The translations under genes were made by a program, and so were the position numbers. A model generated the notes under the pieces. The model was not told the DNA's origin, did no database searches, and worked only from the letters and a program-made list of their open reading frames with translations. This document shows, in pieces, positions 36,527 through 46,496 of a stretch of DNA of 64,000 nucleotides; position 1 is the stretch's first letter; each line of letters starts with the position of its first letter. The stretch comes from Cyanobium sp. M30B3. Its GTDB lineage: Bacteria; Cyanobacteriota; Cyanobacteriia; PCC-6307; Cyanobiaceae. The DNA is taken from assembly GCA_018399015.1 (NCBI GenBank), contig CP073761.1, forward strand, positions 3,074,465 through 3,138,464, given 5' to 3'.

Positions 36527-39500
36527 ATGGCTGCCAACCCCGCCCTCAGCCTGTTCAGACTGAGGGGCAGACGCAGCAAGCACGCCCTTGAGCTCCTGGA
36601 GGCGCTCCAGGCCGCCCAGGGGCTGATCACCGGCTATCTGCAAGGCGAGGGGGCTTCCGAGCGGCTGTTCAACCTCTTCCACGGCGGCAGCACTGAACCA
36701 ACCAGTGCCTGGCAGGGCAATGCCCAGGCCTTTCTTGAGGCCCTGCAGGCGGGTGCGCTGCGTGTGCGCGTGAAGCTCCGCTCCGCCGCCGCTCTGCCTG
36801 GCGCCGCGGGTGCCTACGCCTCCGTCGGCCCCGATGGCCAGCCGGTGATCTACCTGAATGAAGCCTGGGTGGAGCGCTCCAGCCCGCAGGAGCTCACCCG
36901 CCTGATCCTGGAAGAGGCCGGCCACTGGATCGACAACCAGCTCAACGGCACCACCGACACCCCGGGCGATGAGGGCGAAGCCTTCGCCGCCACCGTGCTG
37001 GGCCAGCCACTGAGCAGCGCCGACTGGGACCGGATCCACAGCGAAGACGACGCGATCCGCCTCACCCTGAATGGGACTGAGCTTTCAGCGGAAGCGGCAA
37101 GAATCGGCACCGTAGGCATAATCCTTCAGGATGGCTACATCGGCACCCAAGGAAATAACACAAACGAAGCAGATAATATCCTCACACTTGCCACGCTTGG
37201 CATTAGCGGCATCGGCTTTTTCCTAGACGACACTGATGGAGACGGACTGTTTGGCGGCACCCAGGGGAATGACATCGCCGGAACCCTGACGTTTTTCTTT
37301 GAAGATGGAACAACGGCCTCAAGAACAGGCGCCCTCAACTGGAGAGAAACCACAGGCAGCACAGTTGAGGTATTCGGCTTTATTCTTGGTCCAGGCCAGC
37401 CGAACCTTGCTATCAGCTATGGGAATGGCCAGACATTGACCGTAATCCCTGGCACAACCAAAAAAACCAGCAGCACAATTGGGCTTAAGTCCATTTTTTC
37501 AAGCTTTACGTTCGTCAACGGAGAAAACCGCAAAGGTAACGCAGCCACGAGCGGCCTTCTCAATGCACTGAATACAGAACTAAAGGATTCAGCCCAGCCA
37601 TCAAGCGTCATTTCAGATGCGGATGCGATAGAAGGAGACACGCTCACCTTCACGGTCACTCTCAACAAGCCGACACCATCAATCCAGCTCTTCAGTTTTG
37701 CAGCCACTGGAACCGCAATAGCGGGAGACGATTACAATCCAGCCTACACATTCAGCGATGGCGTCATCGACAATGGAGACGGAGCTATCACGGTCCCGGC
37801 TGGTGTCAGTAGCTTTACCATCGCAATCACCACAATTGACGATACTTCCATAGAGCCCACGGAAACCGTTGAGCTGACGGTTGGCAGTCAAATCGGGACC
37901 GGGAATATTCTTGATAACGACAGAATCATCGCGTCTCTCTCCGTCACCGGTGGTGACTACAACGAGGCCTCCGAAGAAGCTTTCTTCACAGTCACCGCTC
38001 CCCAAGGTCAGTTGCTCTCGCTGACCGTCAACCCCGGCGACACCAACCTCACGGAAGGCAACACACAGCCAGGCATCCGCTATTCCACCGATGGCGGTAC
38101 CACCTGGAGCATCTACGTCGGCGCCTTCACGGTTCCCGCAACTGGCGATGGCTCCATCCTTGTCGCCGTTGACATCACCGGCGAACAAGACACCACCTTC
38201 GAGGGGCGCGAAACCTTCTCCCTTACCGCCACTTCCGGCGACAACACAGAAACTGGTGACGCCAGCATCAACGATGACGGCACCGGCCTGATCTACAACG
38301 GCAACGGCGAGGATGTTAACGACGGCCTCGAACCCGAAGATCCGGGCTACACGCCGCTTGACGATGACACCCCGCCGCTGGTGGCGAACAACAGCTATAG
38401 CACCAGCGAAGACACTCTGCTGACAGGCAATATCATCCTCGACGATGACAGTCCCAGCGATCCCCTCACCGGTGTCGACAGCGATCGCCAGGGCCGCACC
38501 CTCAGCCTGGCCACCATCAACGGCACAGCCTTCGCCAGCCTTGTGGCCAGCAGCGATCCCGCCTACCAGAGCGGCGCCGGCTGGAAACAACTGGAGCTAA
38601 CCACCGGCACGTTGTACATCCTGGCCGATGGGGCCTTCGCCTATCGCCCCAACGCCAACGCGTCCACTGACTCCACACCGGATTCGTTCACCTACACGGT
38701 GAGCAACGGCAACAACGTGTCGACCAGCGCCGCCACGGTGACCATCGCCGTGGCGGCGGTGAACGACCCGCCGCTGATCAATGCCAACGGCGTGACGGTC
38801 ACCGACGACTTCGTGCGCGAAATTGCGTTCGGCAACACCACGGGCGACGGCGACAGGCTGCCTGTGGCCTTGATGCAACCAGGCGTCACCAATCTGGACG
38901 ACCTCGACAGCGACAGCTTCCAGCGCCTCAGCCTGGCGGTACTGGCCACCACCATCGAGGACGGCACCGCCGAACAACTGGTGATCACCGGTGCCACGTT
39001 CACAGGCACCAGTGATGCCGCGGTGATTGCCCTGGCACCCGCATCCGGTGCCTACAGCGGCACCGTTGCCTTCAGCCTGGACGGCGTGGACTACACCGCC
39101 ACCCTGGGCGAAATCACAGACGCCAACAACGCCACATTCCGCACGATCGGCTTCAGCCGCACCGACGGCGCGCCGATCGCCAAGGCGGCAGCGGAGGGTC
39201 TGCTCGATGCGCTCGCCTACACCAACACCGCCCCCACCCCCACCACCTCGGCGCGCCGCACCTTCGAACTCACGGCCACCGACGACGTTGGCGCCGTGTC
39301 GAATGCCACCGAGGTGGTGATCACCCTGGGCAACGGCCCGGTGATCGATCTCGACGGCGACGGCCCGGGCTTCAACGGCAACGAGCGCAACCGTGAGGTC
39401 ACCTTCACCGAAAACGGTGACCCTGCCGACAACGGCGTAGCGGTTCCCCTCGCCACCAATGGCGGCGGCACCGGCATCAATCTTCAGCCGCTCTACGAGT

Positions 39501-42500
39501 CCGCCACCTACAGCCCGGTGGGCGACCTGATCCCCGGTCTCACCCTCGCGACCAATGGCGACTGGACTTACGACACGGCCAGCTATGCAGGCAGCCTTGC
39601 TGTCGGCGCAAGCGACACGATCACCGTTGCCTACCGCTGGCAGGACTCCAGCGATGCCAACAAATTCGGCAACCACGTCTTCACGATCACGGTTACCAAC
39701 ACAGACTCGGGCCTGGTTGCCACATCCAACCGACCCCTGAGCACCGCCGCCGGCGCCAGCATCGGCGGCACCCTGGCCCCCAGCGTTGATCGCCTCGGCA
39801 TCGGCATCAACACGCCGCTGTTTGTGGACACTGGCAAGGAATTCCTGGTGATCGCCGGGGCCACCAACCATATGGCCAATGGCACCACTCTCACGGGCAA
39901 TCAGATCGGCCGCATCGATCTACTGTCGACGCCCAGCACAGCGCTCGGCAACCAGAACGGCACCTGGGGCACATTCACACTCGGCGGCACCAGCTACCGC
40001 TACGAGTTCGTTCAGATCAGCGCTGACCTCAATCGCGTTTTCTTCACCCTCAACACAGGCTCCGGCAGTGGCGGCACCCTCACCTACGCGCAGGCCGAAG
40101 CGCTGATCGACGCCTACGGCTACCTCAACACCAGCGAAGACCCCACCACCACCAACCGCACCCTCAACTTCGGTGTGTTCAGCGAAGGCCTGGGCAACGC
40201 CCCAGCCACCGCCACGATCAAGGTGGCGGCGGTGAATGATCCGCCGCTGCTTGATCTCGACACCAGCAGCGAAGGCACCGGCTTCAGCGCCACCTTCAAC
40301 GCCGGCGCAGAGGCGGTGGCGATCACCGCCAGCACCGGCATCAGCGATGTCGACGACACCCAGATCAGCGGTGCCGTGATCAGGCTCACGAATCGCCTCG
40401 ATGGCGCCCTGGAGAGTCTCTCGATCGCAGGCGACCCGCCCAGCGGCATCGTGGCCTCCGCCTACAACGCCGCCACCGGCGAGCTCACCCTCACAGGAGT
40501 GGCCAGCCACGCCGCTTACCAGAGCGCCCTGGCCCAGCTGCGCTATGTCAACACCTCCTCCACACCAACCAGCACGGCCCGCACGATTGAGGTGACCGTC
40601 AACGACGGCAGCGACAACAGCAACACGGCCGTCAGCACGGTCAGCATCGCCGATCCGCGCACGATCACGGTGGTGGGCCTCGATGCTGTGTCCGAGGGCT
40701 CCGACGCCATCTTCAGCGTGGGCCTCAGCGCCAACGCCTACGGCTCCGAGATCACCCTGGCCCTCGGCGACGGCGCAGATTCCGCCGCAAGTGCCGACTA
40801 CGACGCCGCGAGCATCAGCGCCTACTACTACGTGGGCGATGTGAAAACCCCGCTCACGATCAACGACGGCAAGGTGACCCTGCCCGCGGGCGTCACCAGC
40901 TTCTTCGTGGCGGTGTCCACCACGCAGGACGACACCTACGAAGGCCCGGAATCCTTCACCTTCACCGCCAGCGGCTTCGGCAAGAGCGGCACTGACACCG
41001 CCACCATCCTCGATGACGGCACGGGCAGCCGCTACGACGACCAGGGCGTGGAGAAGCCAGGGACGCAGCCGGATCCCTTCACGCCCGACGACGACCGCCC
41101 GGTCTTCTCGATTGCGCCGGTGACCGTGAGCGAGGGCGGCAAGGCCTTCTTCACCATCACCCGCACCGGTGCGTCTGACGTTTCCCAGGGCGTCGCTGTG
41201 TCCACGTCGATCGCCCAGGGCGACACGGCCTCCGCGGACGATTTCACCGCCATCACCAACCAGACGGTCACCTTCGCGGCCGGCGAAACCACCAAGCAGG
41301 TGTTTGTTCAGACCACCGACGACACGCCCTACGAAGGCCTGGAAACCTTCACCGTGACCCTCTCCAGTGCCACCAACGGCGCCTTGATCAGCCCCACCAG
41401 CGGTTCGGCCCAGGGCACCATCGCCGATGACGGCACGGGCACGGTCTTCGACGACAACGGCAACAACGTCAATGCGGGCAAAAACCCCGGCGACCAGGGC
41501 TATGTGGCGCCAGATGACGACCTGCGCATCACCGTGGCCGGCCTGCCGGATGTGTCGGAAGGCAGCAATGCCATCTTCACGATCACGCTCTCGGGCAACC
41601 CGAAACCCAGCGGCACCGACGTGACGCTCAGCCTCAGCGACATCGACACCGATTCGCTCAATGGCTCTCCGCAGGATTACGTGGCCCTCTCCAGCGCCAC
41701 CGCCTACTACTTCGTGGGCAACGTCAAGTCGGCCCTGATCATCAGCTCCGTCAACGGCACCCGCAGGGTGACGGTACCGGCGGGCGTGACCGAGTTTTAC
41801 CTGAGCGTTCCAACAACCCAGGACAGTTTCTACGAAGGCCCGGAAAGCTTCCGTCTCACCGCCTCGGCCAACACCCAGATCGAGAGTGACGACACCACCA
41901 TCCTGGACGACGGCACCGGCAAGGTGTACAGCGACCGGGCTGTGGTGAACCCCAACATCCGGCCCGACGACGACCGTCCCATTAATGTCACCGCCTTCGG
42001 GCCGGTGAATGAAGCCTCCAGCTACGCGATGTTCACCATCGAAGCAGCGGCGGGCTTCCCCCTCGATCTCAACCTGCAGAACGCCGGCAATGGCACGCCT
42101 GCCACCTGGAGCGGGTTCTCGATCGAATACTCCACCGATGGCAGCAGCTGGGCCCCCTACACGTGGGATGGCAGCACCGGCAATCGCCCCACGCTTCCGG
42201 GCAGTGGCACCGGCACCCTGTTTGTGCGGGTGAACATCACCTCTGAGCAGGATCCTGCCTTTGAAGGCAGCGAAACCTTCGGCCTGCGCGCCGCCTACGG
42301 CAGCAATCCCGGCCGTTTCGCCAGCGCCGACACGAGCATCGTTGACGACGGCACCGGCACCAAGTATCTCGGCACGATCACAAGTGGCCAGCCCACCCTC
42401 GACAACACCGGCCCGCTCGATTCCGACACCGGCCTGGCGGTGAACAACATCAGCGTCAATGAGGGCTCCCCGTTCGCGGTGTTCACCGTCTCGGGGGCGC

Positions 42501-45115
42501 CCAACCTGCCGGTTGCGCTCGGCCTGAACGATGGCTCCACCACCGGCATCACCGGTCTTGAGGTATCGACCGACGGCGGCACCAACTGGTCCCCCTACAC
42601 CTCCGGCACGGTGAACCTCAGCGGCGGCGGCACCCTGCTGGTCCGCACCCCGCTCACCCCTGAGCAGGACATCCCCTTCGAAGGCCCGGAAACCTTCACC
42701 CTCACCGCCAGCACCACCGAGGGCGATGGCAGCACGGCCACCGGGATCGCCACCGTGTTCGACGACGGCACCGGCACGATCTTCAACAGCAACGGCGGCA
42801 TCAACGAAAGCGCCAGCAAGGACGACGATCGTGTGCTGGCCGTGGACACGATCACCGTGAACGAGGCCTCACCGTTCGCGGTGTTCACCGTGACGGCCAA
42901 CGCCGGCCAGGTGCTCAGCCTCAGCCTGCTCGACGGCATCCGCAACACCAGCGCCCGCAAAGGAGTCGACTACACCGACAGCCTCCAAACCTGGGACCCC
43001 ACCGCCAACAGCAATGCCGGCGCCTGGGTGCCCTACAGCGGCAGTGTCACAGTGCCCGGCCTAGGCACGGGCTCCGCGAACCTGCTGGTGCGCGTGCCGG
43101 TGCTCAACGACGACATCTTCGAGGGGCCGGAGGATTTCCGCCTCAGCGCCAGCACGGTGAACGGTGCCTCGCGCTCGGCGATCGGCACCGCCACGATCGT
43201 GGATGACGGCACGGGCATCAAGTTCCCGGACGCCACCCCTGGTGCAAGTCCCACACCCAGCACCGAAACCACCAACCTCGACGACGACCGCATCGAGGTG
43301 AGGGTTTCCAGCGTGACGGTGGCCGAAGACGCCAACGTAGCGGAGGTCATCGTGAGCCTCACCAAGGCCGCCTCCGGCGCCATCAGCTTCACCCCCTCCC
43401 TCACCGGCGGCACCGCCACTTCAGGCTCCGACTTCGGACCCGGCCTGCAGTGGAACAACGGCAGTGGCTGGAATGATGTGAGCGGCCCGATCACGATCAA
43501 CCAGGGGGAAACCTCCCTGCAGCTGCGTACGCCGATCATCGATGATTCGATCTTCGAGCCCACCGAGCGCTTCACAATCAACACCGGCCTGATCACAGGC
43601 CCCGTCGCCAATCCCTCCGGCGCCGTGGGCACGGTGACGATCACTGATAACGACACCGAGATCCTTGGATCGGTGGCGGTGAGCGTTCTCAGCACCGGCA
43701 ACGAAACCGAAAGCGTGTCCAACCGCTTCCGCTTCAGCCGCACCGCTCTGGCCGGTCAAACCCTGGACACCAGCGCTCCCCTCACGCTGAGCTACAGGCT
43801 GGACGGCTCGGCTCGGTGGGGTGTCGATTATTCCGATCCCAGCTCAACCACGTCCACGTTCAACAGCAACACCCAGAGCGGCACGATCACCATTGCCGCC
43901 GGCGACAGCTTTGCCGACCTGGAGATCCCCACCATCGACAATGCCATTGTTGACGGCACGCGCTCGCTGCGGGCTGTGCTGGAGTCGCAGCCGAACTACA
44001 CGCTGAGCTCCAGCATCGCCACCGGCCTGATTCTTGATAACGACACACCCCCGCCGCCCCCGGAAGGACCGCTGGTCTCCCTCGGAAATGGCAATGTGGT
44101 GGAGCCCGACTCCGGCCAGAACCGGCTGGTGGAGCTCAGCCTGCAGCTCTCACAGCCGGCCGATCAGGACATCACGATCACCTACGCCACGGTGCAAGCA
44201 ACCGCTGAAGACGTGGCCAACCGCAACGGACTGGATGGGCAGCCGTTGCAGATCGCCACACCAGAAGTGGATTACGTGCCGACAACGGGTACGGTGATCC
44301 TGCGGGCCGGCGTACGCTCCACCCTGATCCAGATCCCGGTGATCGGCGATAATCTCGACGAGAGTGACGAACTCTTCTATGTGACGATCACCGGCGTATC
44401 GGGCGGCAACGCGCAGATCGACGACAAGGGGAATCGAGCCGAAATCATCATCATCGACAATGAAAATACCTCTGGCCTGAACATCAACTACAGCGATTCC
44501 GCCACTGCTGTGGATGTGCGCGGTGGCACTGGCAATGATGTGCTGATTGGCGGCCTCGGCAACGACATCCTCGATGGCAATGAGGGCAACGACTTCCTGC
44601 TTGGCGGCCCTGGCATTGATGTGCTCACCGGAGGCCTGGGGGCAGATTTGTTCGCCTACCCCGCCCTGTCGCACTCCACCAGCGCAGCGATGGATCGCAT
44701 CCGAGATTTCAAGCCCGGTGGTGGTATTTCCACAGGCGACCGAATCATCTTCAGCGAGCAGGCAGCACTCGATCTGCAAGCCATTACCGGTTCGATTCGG
44801 GCCGATGGCTTGCCTTCTGCCCTGTTCAACGCCCGCCTGGCGACCAATCCGTCCACCTTGGCCGCATCCATCTCAGCCGCCTTCACGGACAAGGACCCCA
44901 GCAGCCCTGGCAATCAGCCCCTGGAGCTGGGAGAAGCGGTGATCTTCAATACCGGATCGGGTCGCAGAATGAGCTCCTATCTACTGGTGAACGCAGGAAC
45001 AGTTGGGTATGATGCCGGGCAAGACTTCTTGGTCAACATCACTGGCTTCCCCGTCAATTCTTTCGCCCCGGGCAGGCTTGCCGTCTCTGACTTCTTCCAG
45101 TCAGCCCTCGCATGA
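36527..45115 (+). CDS. Giant Calx-beta/RTX adhesin-like secreted protein
   Basis: A 2862-residue protein. The N-terminal domain has EEAGHWID (about residues 129-136) followed by DEGEAFAA, reminiscent of a metal-binding site but not a standard HExxH. Next come a Calx-beta unit ending in DDGTG, VCBS/cadherin-like units each opening with AAVNDPPL, and then five more DDGTG-ended Calx-beta units at regular spacing. Further Calx-beta units end in DNDT and IDNEN. At about 2664-2712 there are RTX nonapeptides (GGTGNDVLIGGLGNDILDG) that bind calcium, and a hydrophobic C-terminus typical of type I secretion. It probably acts in adhesion or cell-surface structure. No ABC exporter or membrane-fusion gene is in the window. 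Bases ~37,085-37,950 are lower in GC (29/60 at 37,141-37,200). The stop overlaps the next ATG. Confidence 0.85.
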   Translation: MAANPALSLFRLRGRRSKHALELLEALQAAQGLITGYLQGEGASERLFNLFHGGSTEPTSAWQGNAQAFLEALQAGALRVRVKLRSAAALPGAAGAYASVGPDGQPVIYLNEAWVERSSPQELTRLILEEAGHWIDNQLNGTTDTPGDEGEAFAATVLGQPLSSADWDRIHSEDDAIRLTLNGTELSAEAARIGTVGIILQDGYIGTQGNNTNEADNILTLATLGISGIGFFLDDTDGDGLFGGTQGNDIAGTLTFFFEDGTTASRTGALNWRETTGSTVEVFGFILGPGQPNLAISYGNGQTLTVIPGTTKKTSSTIGLKSIFSSFTFVNGENRKGNAATSGLLNALNTELKDSAQPSSVISDADAIEGDTLTFTVTLNKPTPSIQLFSFAATGTAIAGDDYNPAYTFSDGVIDNGDGAITVPAGVSSFTIAITTIDDTSIEPTETVELTVGSQIGTGNILDNDRIIASLSVTGGDYNEASEEAFFTVTAPQGQLLSLTVNPGDTNLTEGNTQPGIRYSTDGGTTWSIYVGAFTVPATGDGSILVAVDITGEQDTTFEGRETFSLTATSGDNTETGDASINDDGTGLIYNGNGEDVNDGLEPEDPGYTPLDDDTPPLVANNSYSTSEDTLLTGNIILDDDSPSDPLTGVDSDRQGRTLSLATINGTAFASLVASSDPAYQSGAGWKQLELTTGTLYILADGAFAYRPNANASTDSTPDSFTYTVSNGNNVSTSAATVTIAVAAVNDPPLINANGVTVTDDFVREIAFGNTTGDGDRLPVALMQPGVTNLDDLDSDSFQRLSLAVLATTIEDGTAEQLVITGATFTGTSDAAVIALAPASGAYSGTVAFSLDGVDYTATLGEITDANNATFRTIGFSRTDGAPIAKAAAEGLLDALAYTNTAPTPTTSARRTFELTATDDVGAVSNATEVVITLGNGPVIDLDGDGPGFNGNERNREVTFTENGDPADNGVAVPLATNGGGTGINLQPLYESATYSPVGDLIPGLTLATNGDWTYDTASYAGSLAVGASDTITVAYRWQDSSDANKFGNHVFTITVTNTDSGLVATSNRPLSTAAGASIGGTLAPSVDRLGIGINTPLFVDTGKEFLVIAGATNHMANGTTLTGNQIGRIDLLSTPSTALGNQNGTWGTFTLGGTSYRYEFVQISADLNRVFFTLNTGSGSGGTLTYAQAEALIDAYGYLNTSEDPTTTNRTLNFGVFSEGLGNAPATATIKVAAVNDPPLLDLDTSSEGTGFSATFNAGAEAVAITASTGISDVDDTQISGAVIRLTNRLDGALESLSIAGDPPSGIVASAYNAATGELTLTGVASHAAYQSALAQLRYVNTSSTPTSTARTIEVTVNDGSDNSNTAVSTVSIADPRTITVVGLDAVSEGSDAIFSVGLSANAYGSEITLALGDGADSAASADYDAASISAYYYVGDVKTPLTINDGKVTLPAGVTSFFVAVSTTQDDTYEGPESFTFTASGFGKSGTDTATILDDGTGSRYDDQGVEKPGTQPDPFTPDDDRPVFSIAPVTVSEGGKAFFTITRTGASDVSQGVAVSTSIAQGDTASADDFTAITNQTVTFAAGETTKQVFVQTTDDTPYEGLETFTVTLSSATNGALISPTSGSAQGTIADDGTGTVFDDNGNNVNAGKNPGDQGYVAPDDDLRITVAGLPDVSEGSNAIFTITLSGNPKPSGTDVTLSLSDIDTDSLNGSPQDYVALSSATAYYFVGNVKSALIISSVNGTRRVTVPAGVTEFYLSVPTTQDSFYEGPESFRLTASANTQIESDDTTILDDGTGKVYSDRAVVNPNIRPDDDRPINVTAFGPVNEASSYAMFTIEAAAGFPLDLNLQNAGNGTPATWSGFSIEYSTDGSSWAPYTWDGSTGNRPTLPGSGTGTLFVRVNITSEQDPAFEGSETFGLRAAYGSNPGRFASADTSIVDDGTGTKYLGTITSGQPTLDNTGPLDSDTGLAVNNISVNEGSPFAVFTVSGAPNLPVALGLNDGSTTGITGLEVSTDGGTNWSPYTSGTVNLSGGGTLLVRTPLTPEQDIPFEGPETFTLTASTTEGDGSTATGIATVFDDGTGTIFNSNGGINESASKDDDRVLAVDTITVNEASPFAVFTVTANAGQVLSLSLLDGIRNTSARKGVDYTDSLQTWDPTANSNAGAWVPYSGSVTVPGLGTGSANLLVRVPVLNDDIFEGPEDFRLSASTVNGASRSAIGTATIVDDGTGIKFPDATPGASPTPSTETTNLDDDRIEVRVSSVTVAEDANVAEVIVSLTKAASGAISFTPSLTGGTATSGSDFGPGLQWNNGSGWNDVSGPITINQGETSLQLRTPIIDDSIFEPTERFTINTGLITGPVANPSGAVGTVTITDNDTEILGSVAVSVLSTGNETESVSNRFRFSRTALAGQTLDTSAPLTLSYRLDGSARWGVDYSDPSSTTSTFNSNTQSGTITIAAGDSFADLEIPTIDNAIVDGTRSLRAVLESQPNYTLSSSIATGLILDNDTPPPPPEGPLVSLGNGNVVEPDSGQNRLVELSLQLSQPADQDITITYATVQATAEDVANRNGLDGQPLQIATPEVDYVPTTGTVILRAGVRSTLIQIPVIGDNLDESDELFYVTITGVSGGNAQIDDKGNRAEIIIIDNENTSGLNINYSDSATAVDVRGGTGNDVLIGGLGNDILDGNEGNDFLLGGPGIDVLTGGLGADLFAYPALSHSTSAAMDRIRDFKPGGGISTGDRIIFSEQAALDLQAITGSIRADGLPSALFNARLATNPSTLAASISAAFTDKDPSSPGNQPLELGEAVIFNTGSGRRMSSYLLVNAGTVGYDAGQDFLVNITGFPVNSFAPGRLAVSDFFQSALA

Positions 45116-45864
45116 ACTCCCCAATCTCCATCCCCAATCTGCGAGCCAAGACAATGCAATCCACTCACAACTCTGAAATAAATACTGCTCAAGGCGGCCC
45201 TTGGCTCAAGCTTCTGGCATCTCTGTCCATCGGGCTACCACTGGTAGCCCAGCCCCCAGCAGCGACGGCGTCACCACTGGGCCTTGCTGGTCCATTCGCC
45301 TCCGACCTCTGGCAGCTCGAGGTGATGATCCAAGACGAGGAAAGCCAAACATTCTCCGACCCCGATTATCTTTGCACCGATGAATTCGATCTTTCCTGTG
45401 TTGACCTAACAGGACCCTCCAGCTTTCTTGTCGTCGGATCCGGCGAAGGCGATCTTGGCCCACTCAATAAAACTGTTTCCGTGGATTGGAAATTAACTTA
45501 CTCTGGCGCCCTGCCAGCCCTGATTTCTTTTGATTGGGAGTTTTTCACCCAAGACGAACCCAATCGCGACTTTGGCTATTTTCAAATCGATGGAACTAAT
45601 GAGTTTGAATCATCCCAAGAAAGCGGACCATTCTCTTACGAATCACCTTTGATTCAACCCGGCACAGTCCTGACGTTTGGCGTGCGATCAACAGACAATA
45701 ACCTTGATGTAGGTGAACTGACGATCACCAATTTTCATTACACTGAAGTCCCCGGTCCCCTGCCCCTGCTAGGCGCCGCCACGGCATTTGGCTGGAGCCG
45801 CAGGTTGCGCACCCGCATCCGCAACCAACACATCCGCAACCAACAGGGCAAGCGCCTTCCCTGA
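45112..45864 (+). CDS. Exported PEP-CTERM-like protein
   Basis: A 250-residue protein. A hydrophobic stretch (WLKLLASLSIGLPLVAQPPA) followed by AATASPLG looks like a signal peptide. The body is a beta-rich domain resembling other PEP-CTERM cargo (SFDWEFFTQDEP). The C-terminus has the tail VPGPLPLLGAATAFGWSRR plus further arginines, very similar to that of the protein at the left end of the window. The ATG at 45112 overlaps the stop of the giant gene (ATGA); an in-frame ATG at 45154 would put the signal peptide nearer the start and is equally possible. The body is only 24/60 GC at 45,541-45,600, far below the tail. Surface location is inferred. Confidence 0.75.
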   Translation: MNSPISIPNLRAKTMQSTHNSEINTAQGGPWLKLLASLSIGLPLVAQPPAATASPLGLAGPFASDLWQLEVMIQDEESQTFSDPDYLCTDEFDLSCVDLTGPSSFLVVGSGEGDLGPLNKTVSVDWKLTYSGALPALISFDWEFFTQDEPNRDFGYFQIDGTNEFESSQESGPFSYESPLIQPGTVLTFGVRSTDNNLDVGELTITNFHYTEVPGPLPLLGAATAFGWSRRLRTRIRNQHIRNQQGKRLP

Positions 45865-46012
45865 GGCGGCCGCTTGACCTGCACACCAACTGAGCCCAGC
45901 TGGACGCCTCAAACTGGTTTCAGGCCACTTTGGATACCCGCAGCGGCGTGATCGGCCACGCGTGATCGGCCACCGCGGCGTTAATACCCGCTACACGTGC
46001 TGGGAGCCGGGT
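45865..46012. other. Intergenic stretch with a 14-base tandem duplication
   Basis: GCGTGATCGGCCAC is repeated twice without interruption (45946-45973), flanked by two copies of ATACCCGC. No gene is visible. It lies between the PEP-CTERM-like gene and the decayed toxin gene, so it may be scar sequence. Confidence 0.5.
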
Positions 46013-46131
46013 TCAGACTTCGTTGCAAGCCATCACCTCCGGCCCATAGGCCAGCAGGCTTCGATGCGCCGTGATCAAGGGGCAACAGCAAGCCAGAGCA
46101 GCAGCTGCGTGTAAAGCAAACGCGGCGTCAT
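46013..46131 (-). pseudogene. Decayed PIN-domain toxin (VapC-like remnant)
   Basis: From ATG at 46131 the frame reads MTPRLLYTQLLLWLAVAP then stops. That is the first strand and helix of a PIN toxin (usual form LLLDTHxLLW), with the catalytic Asp changed to Tyr and His to Gln. One frame over, starting right after, comes LITAHRSLLAYGPEVMAC, which fits the last PIN strand (LxTADxxLLAYGP). About 80-100 residues between these are missing. So the gene carries a large internal deletion plus active-site changes. The ATG overlaps the stop of the antitoxin remnant by four bases (ATGA), as in intact pairs. Confidence 0.65.
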
Positions 46132-46226
46132 GCCTTGAACATCGCCCCGATCTCCGCCGCGAAGTCAGCCTTCAGGTCGGCAGCGATCACGGCCTTGCCC
46201 TGCAGGAAGCCCAGCCGCCGCTGCGC
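46128..46226 (-). pseudogene. C-terminal remnant of an antitoxin (Phd/VapB-like)
   Basis: About 32 residues ending in a TGA: RRLGFLQGKAVIAADLKAD followed by FAAEIGAMF. This resembles the conserved end of antitoxins paired with PIN toxins (LGxLxGKxxIPxDFxxxFxxEIxxMF). No start codon is left; upstream, the sequence passes into the promoter and start of the plus-strand MazE-like gene. Its stop overlaps the remnant toxin start. Family assignment is from motif likeness only. Confidence 0.55.
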
Positions 46227-46268
46227 ATGACGTTTCGTTATGCTTTGCCAGGATTTGCTCCTGGCGTG

Positions 46269-46496
46269 ATGTCCAAGCAGAGCGTCACGGTGCGGGTGGA
46301 GCCCGAGTTGGTGCGCTGGTTCCGTGAAGAGGCGCACATCCCCCTCGGCAAAGCCGTGAACGAAGCCCTGAGGGCCCTGCAGCAGCGGTTGCTCAGCGAG
46401 CAGCTCCAGCAACGCATCGACCGCGAACTCGCCGAGGGTGAAGCCCTGGTGAGCGCGTCGGAGCGGGACTACTGGAGCAGGCTCAGCGATGGCTGA
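46269..46496 (+). CDS. Antitoxin of a MazEF-like pair
   Basis: A 75-residue protein (SKQSVTVRVEPELVRWFREE...) rich in charged residues, with a predicted strand-helix-helix DNA-binding start and an acidic C-terminal helix, as expected for a small antitoxin. It overlaps the toxin gene by eight bases. ATG at 46269 is chosen since the frame further upstream is antisense to the decayed antitoxin. It probably represses its own promoter together with the toxin. Exact antitoxin class is unclear. Confidence 0.65.
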   Translation: MSKQSVTVRVEPELVRWFREEAHIPLGKAVNEALRALQQRLLSEQLQQRIDRELAEGEALVSASERDYWSRLSDG

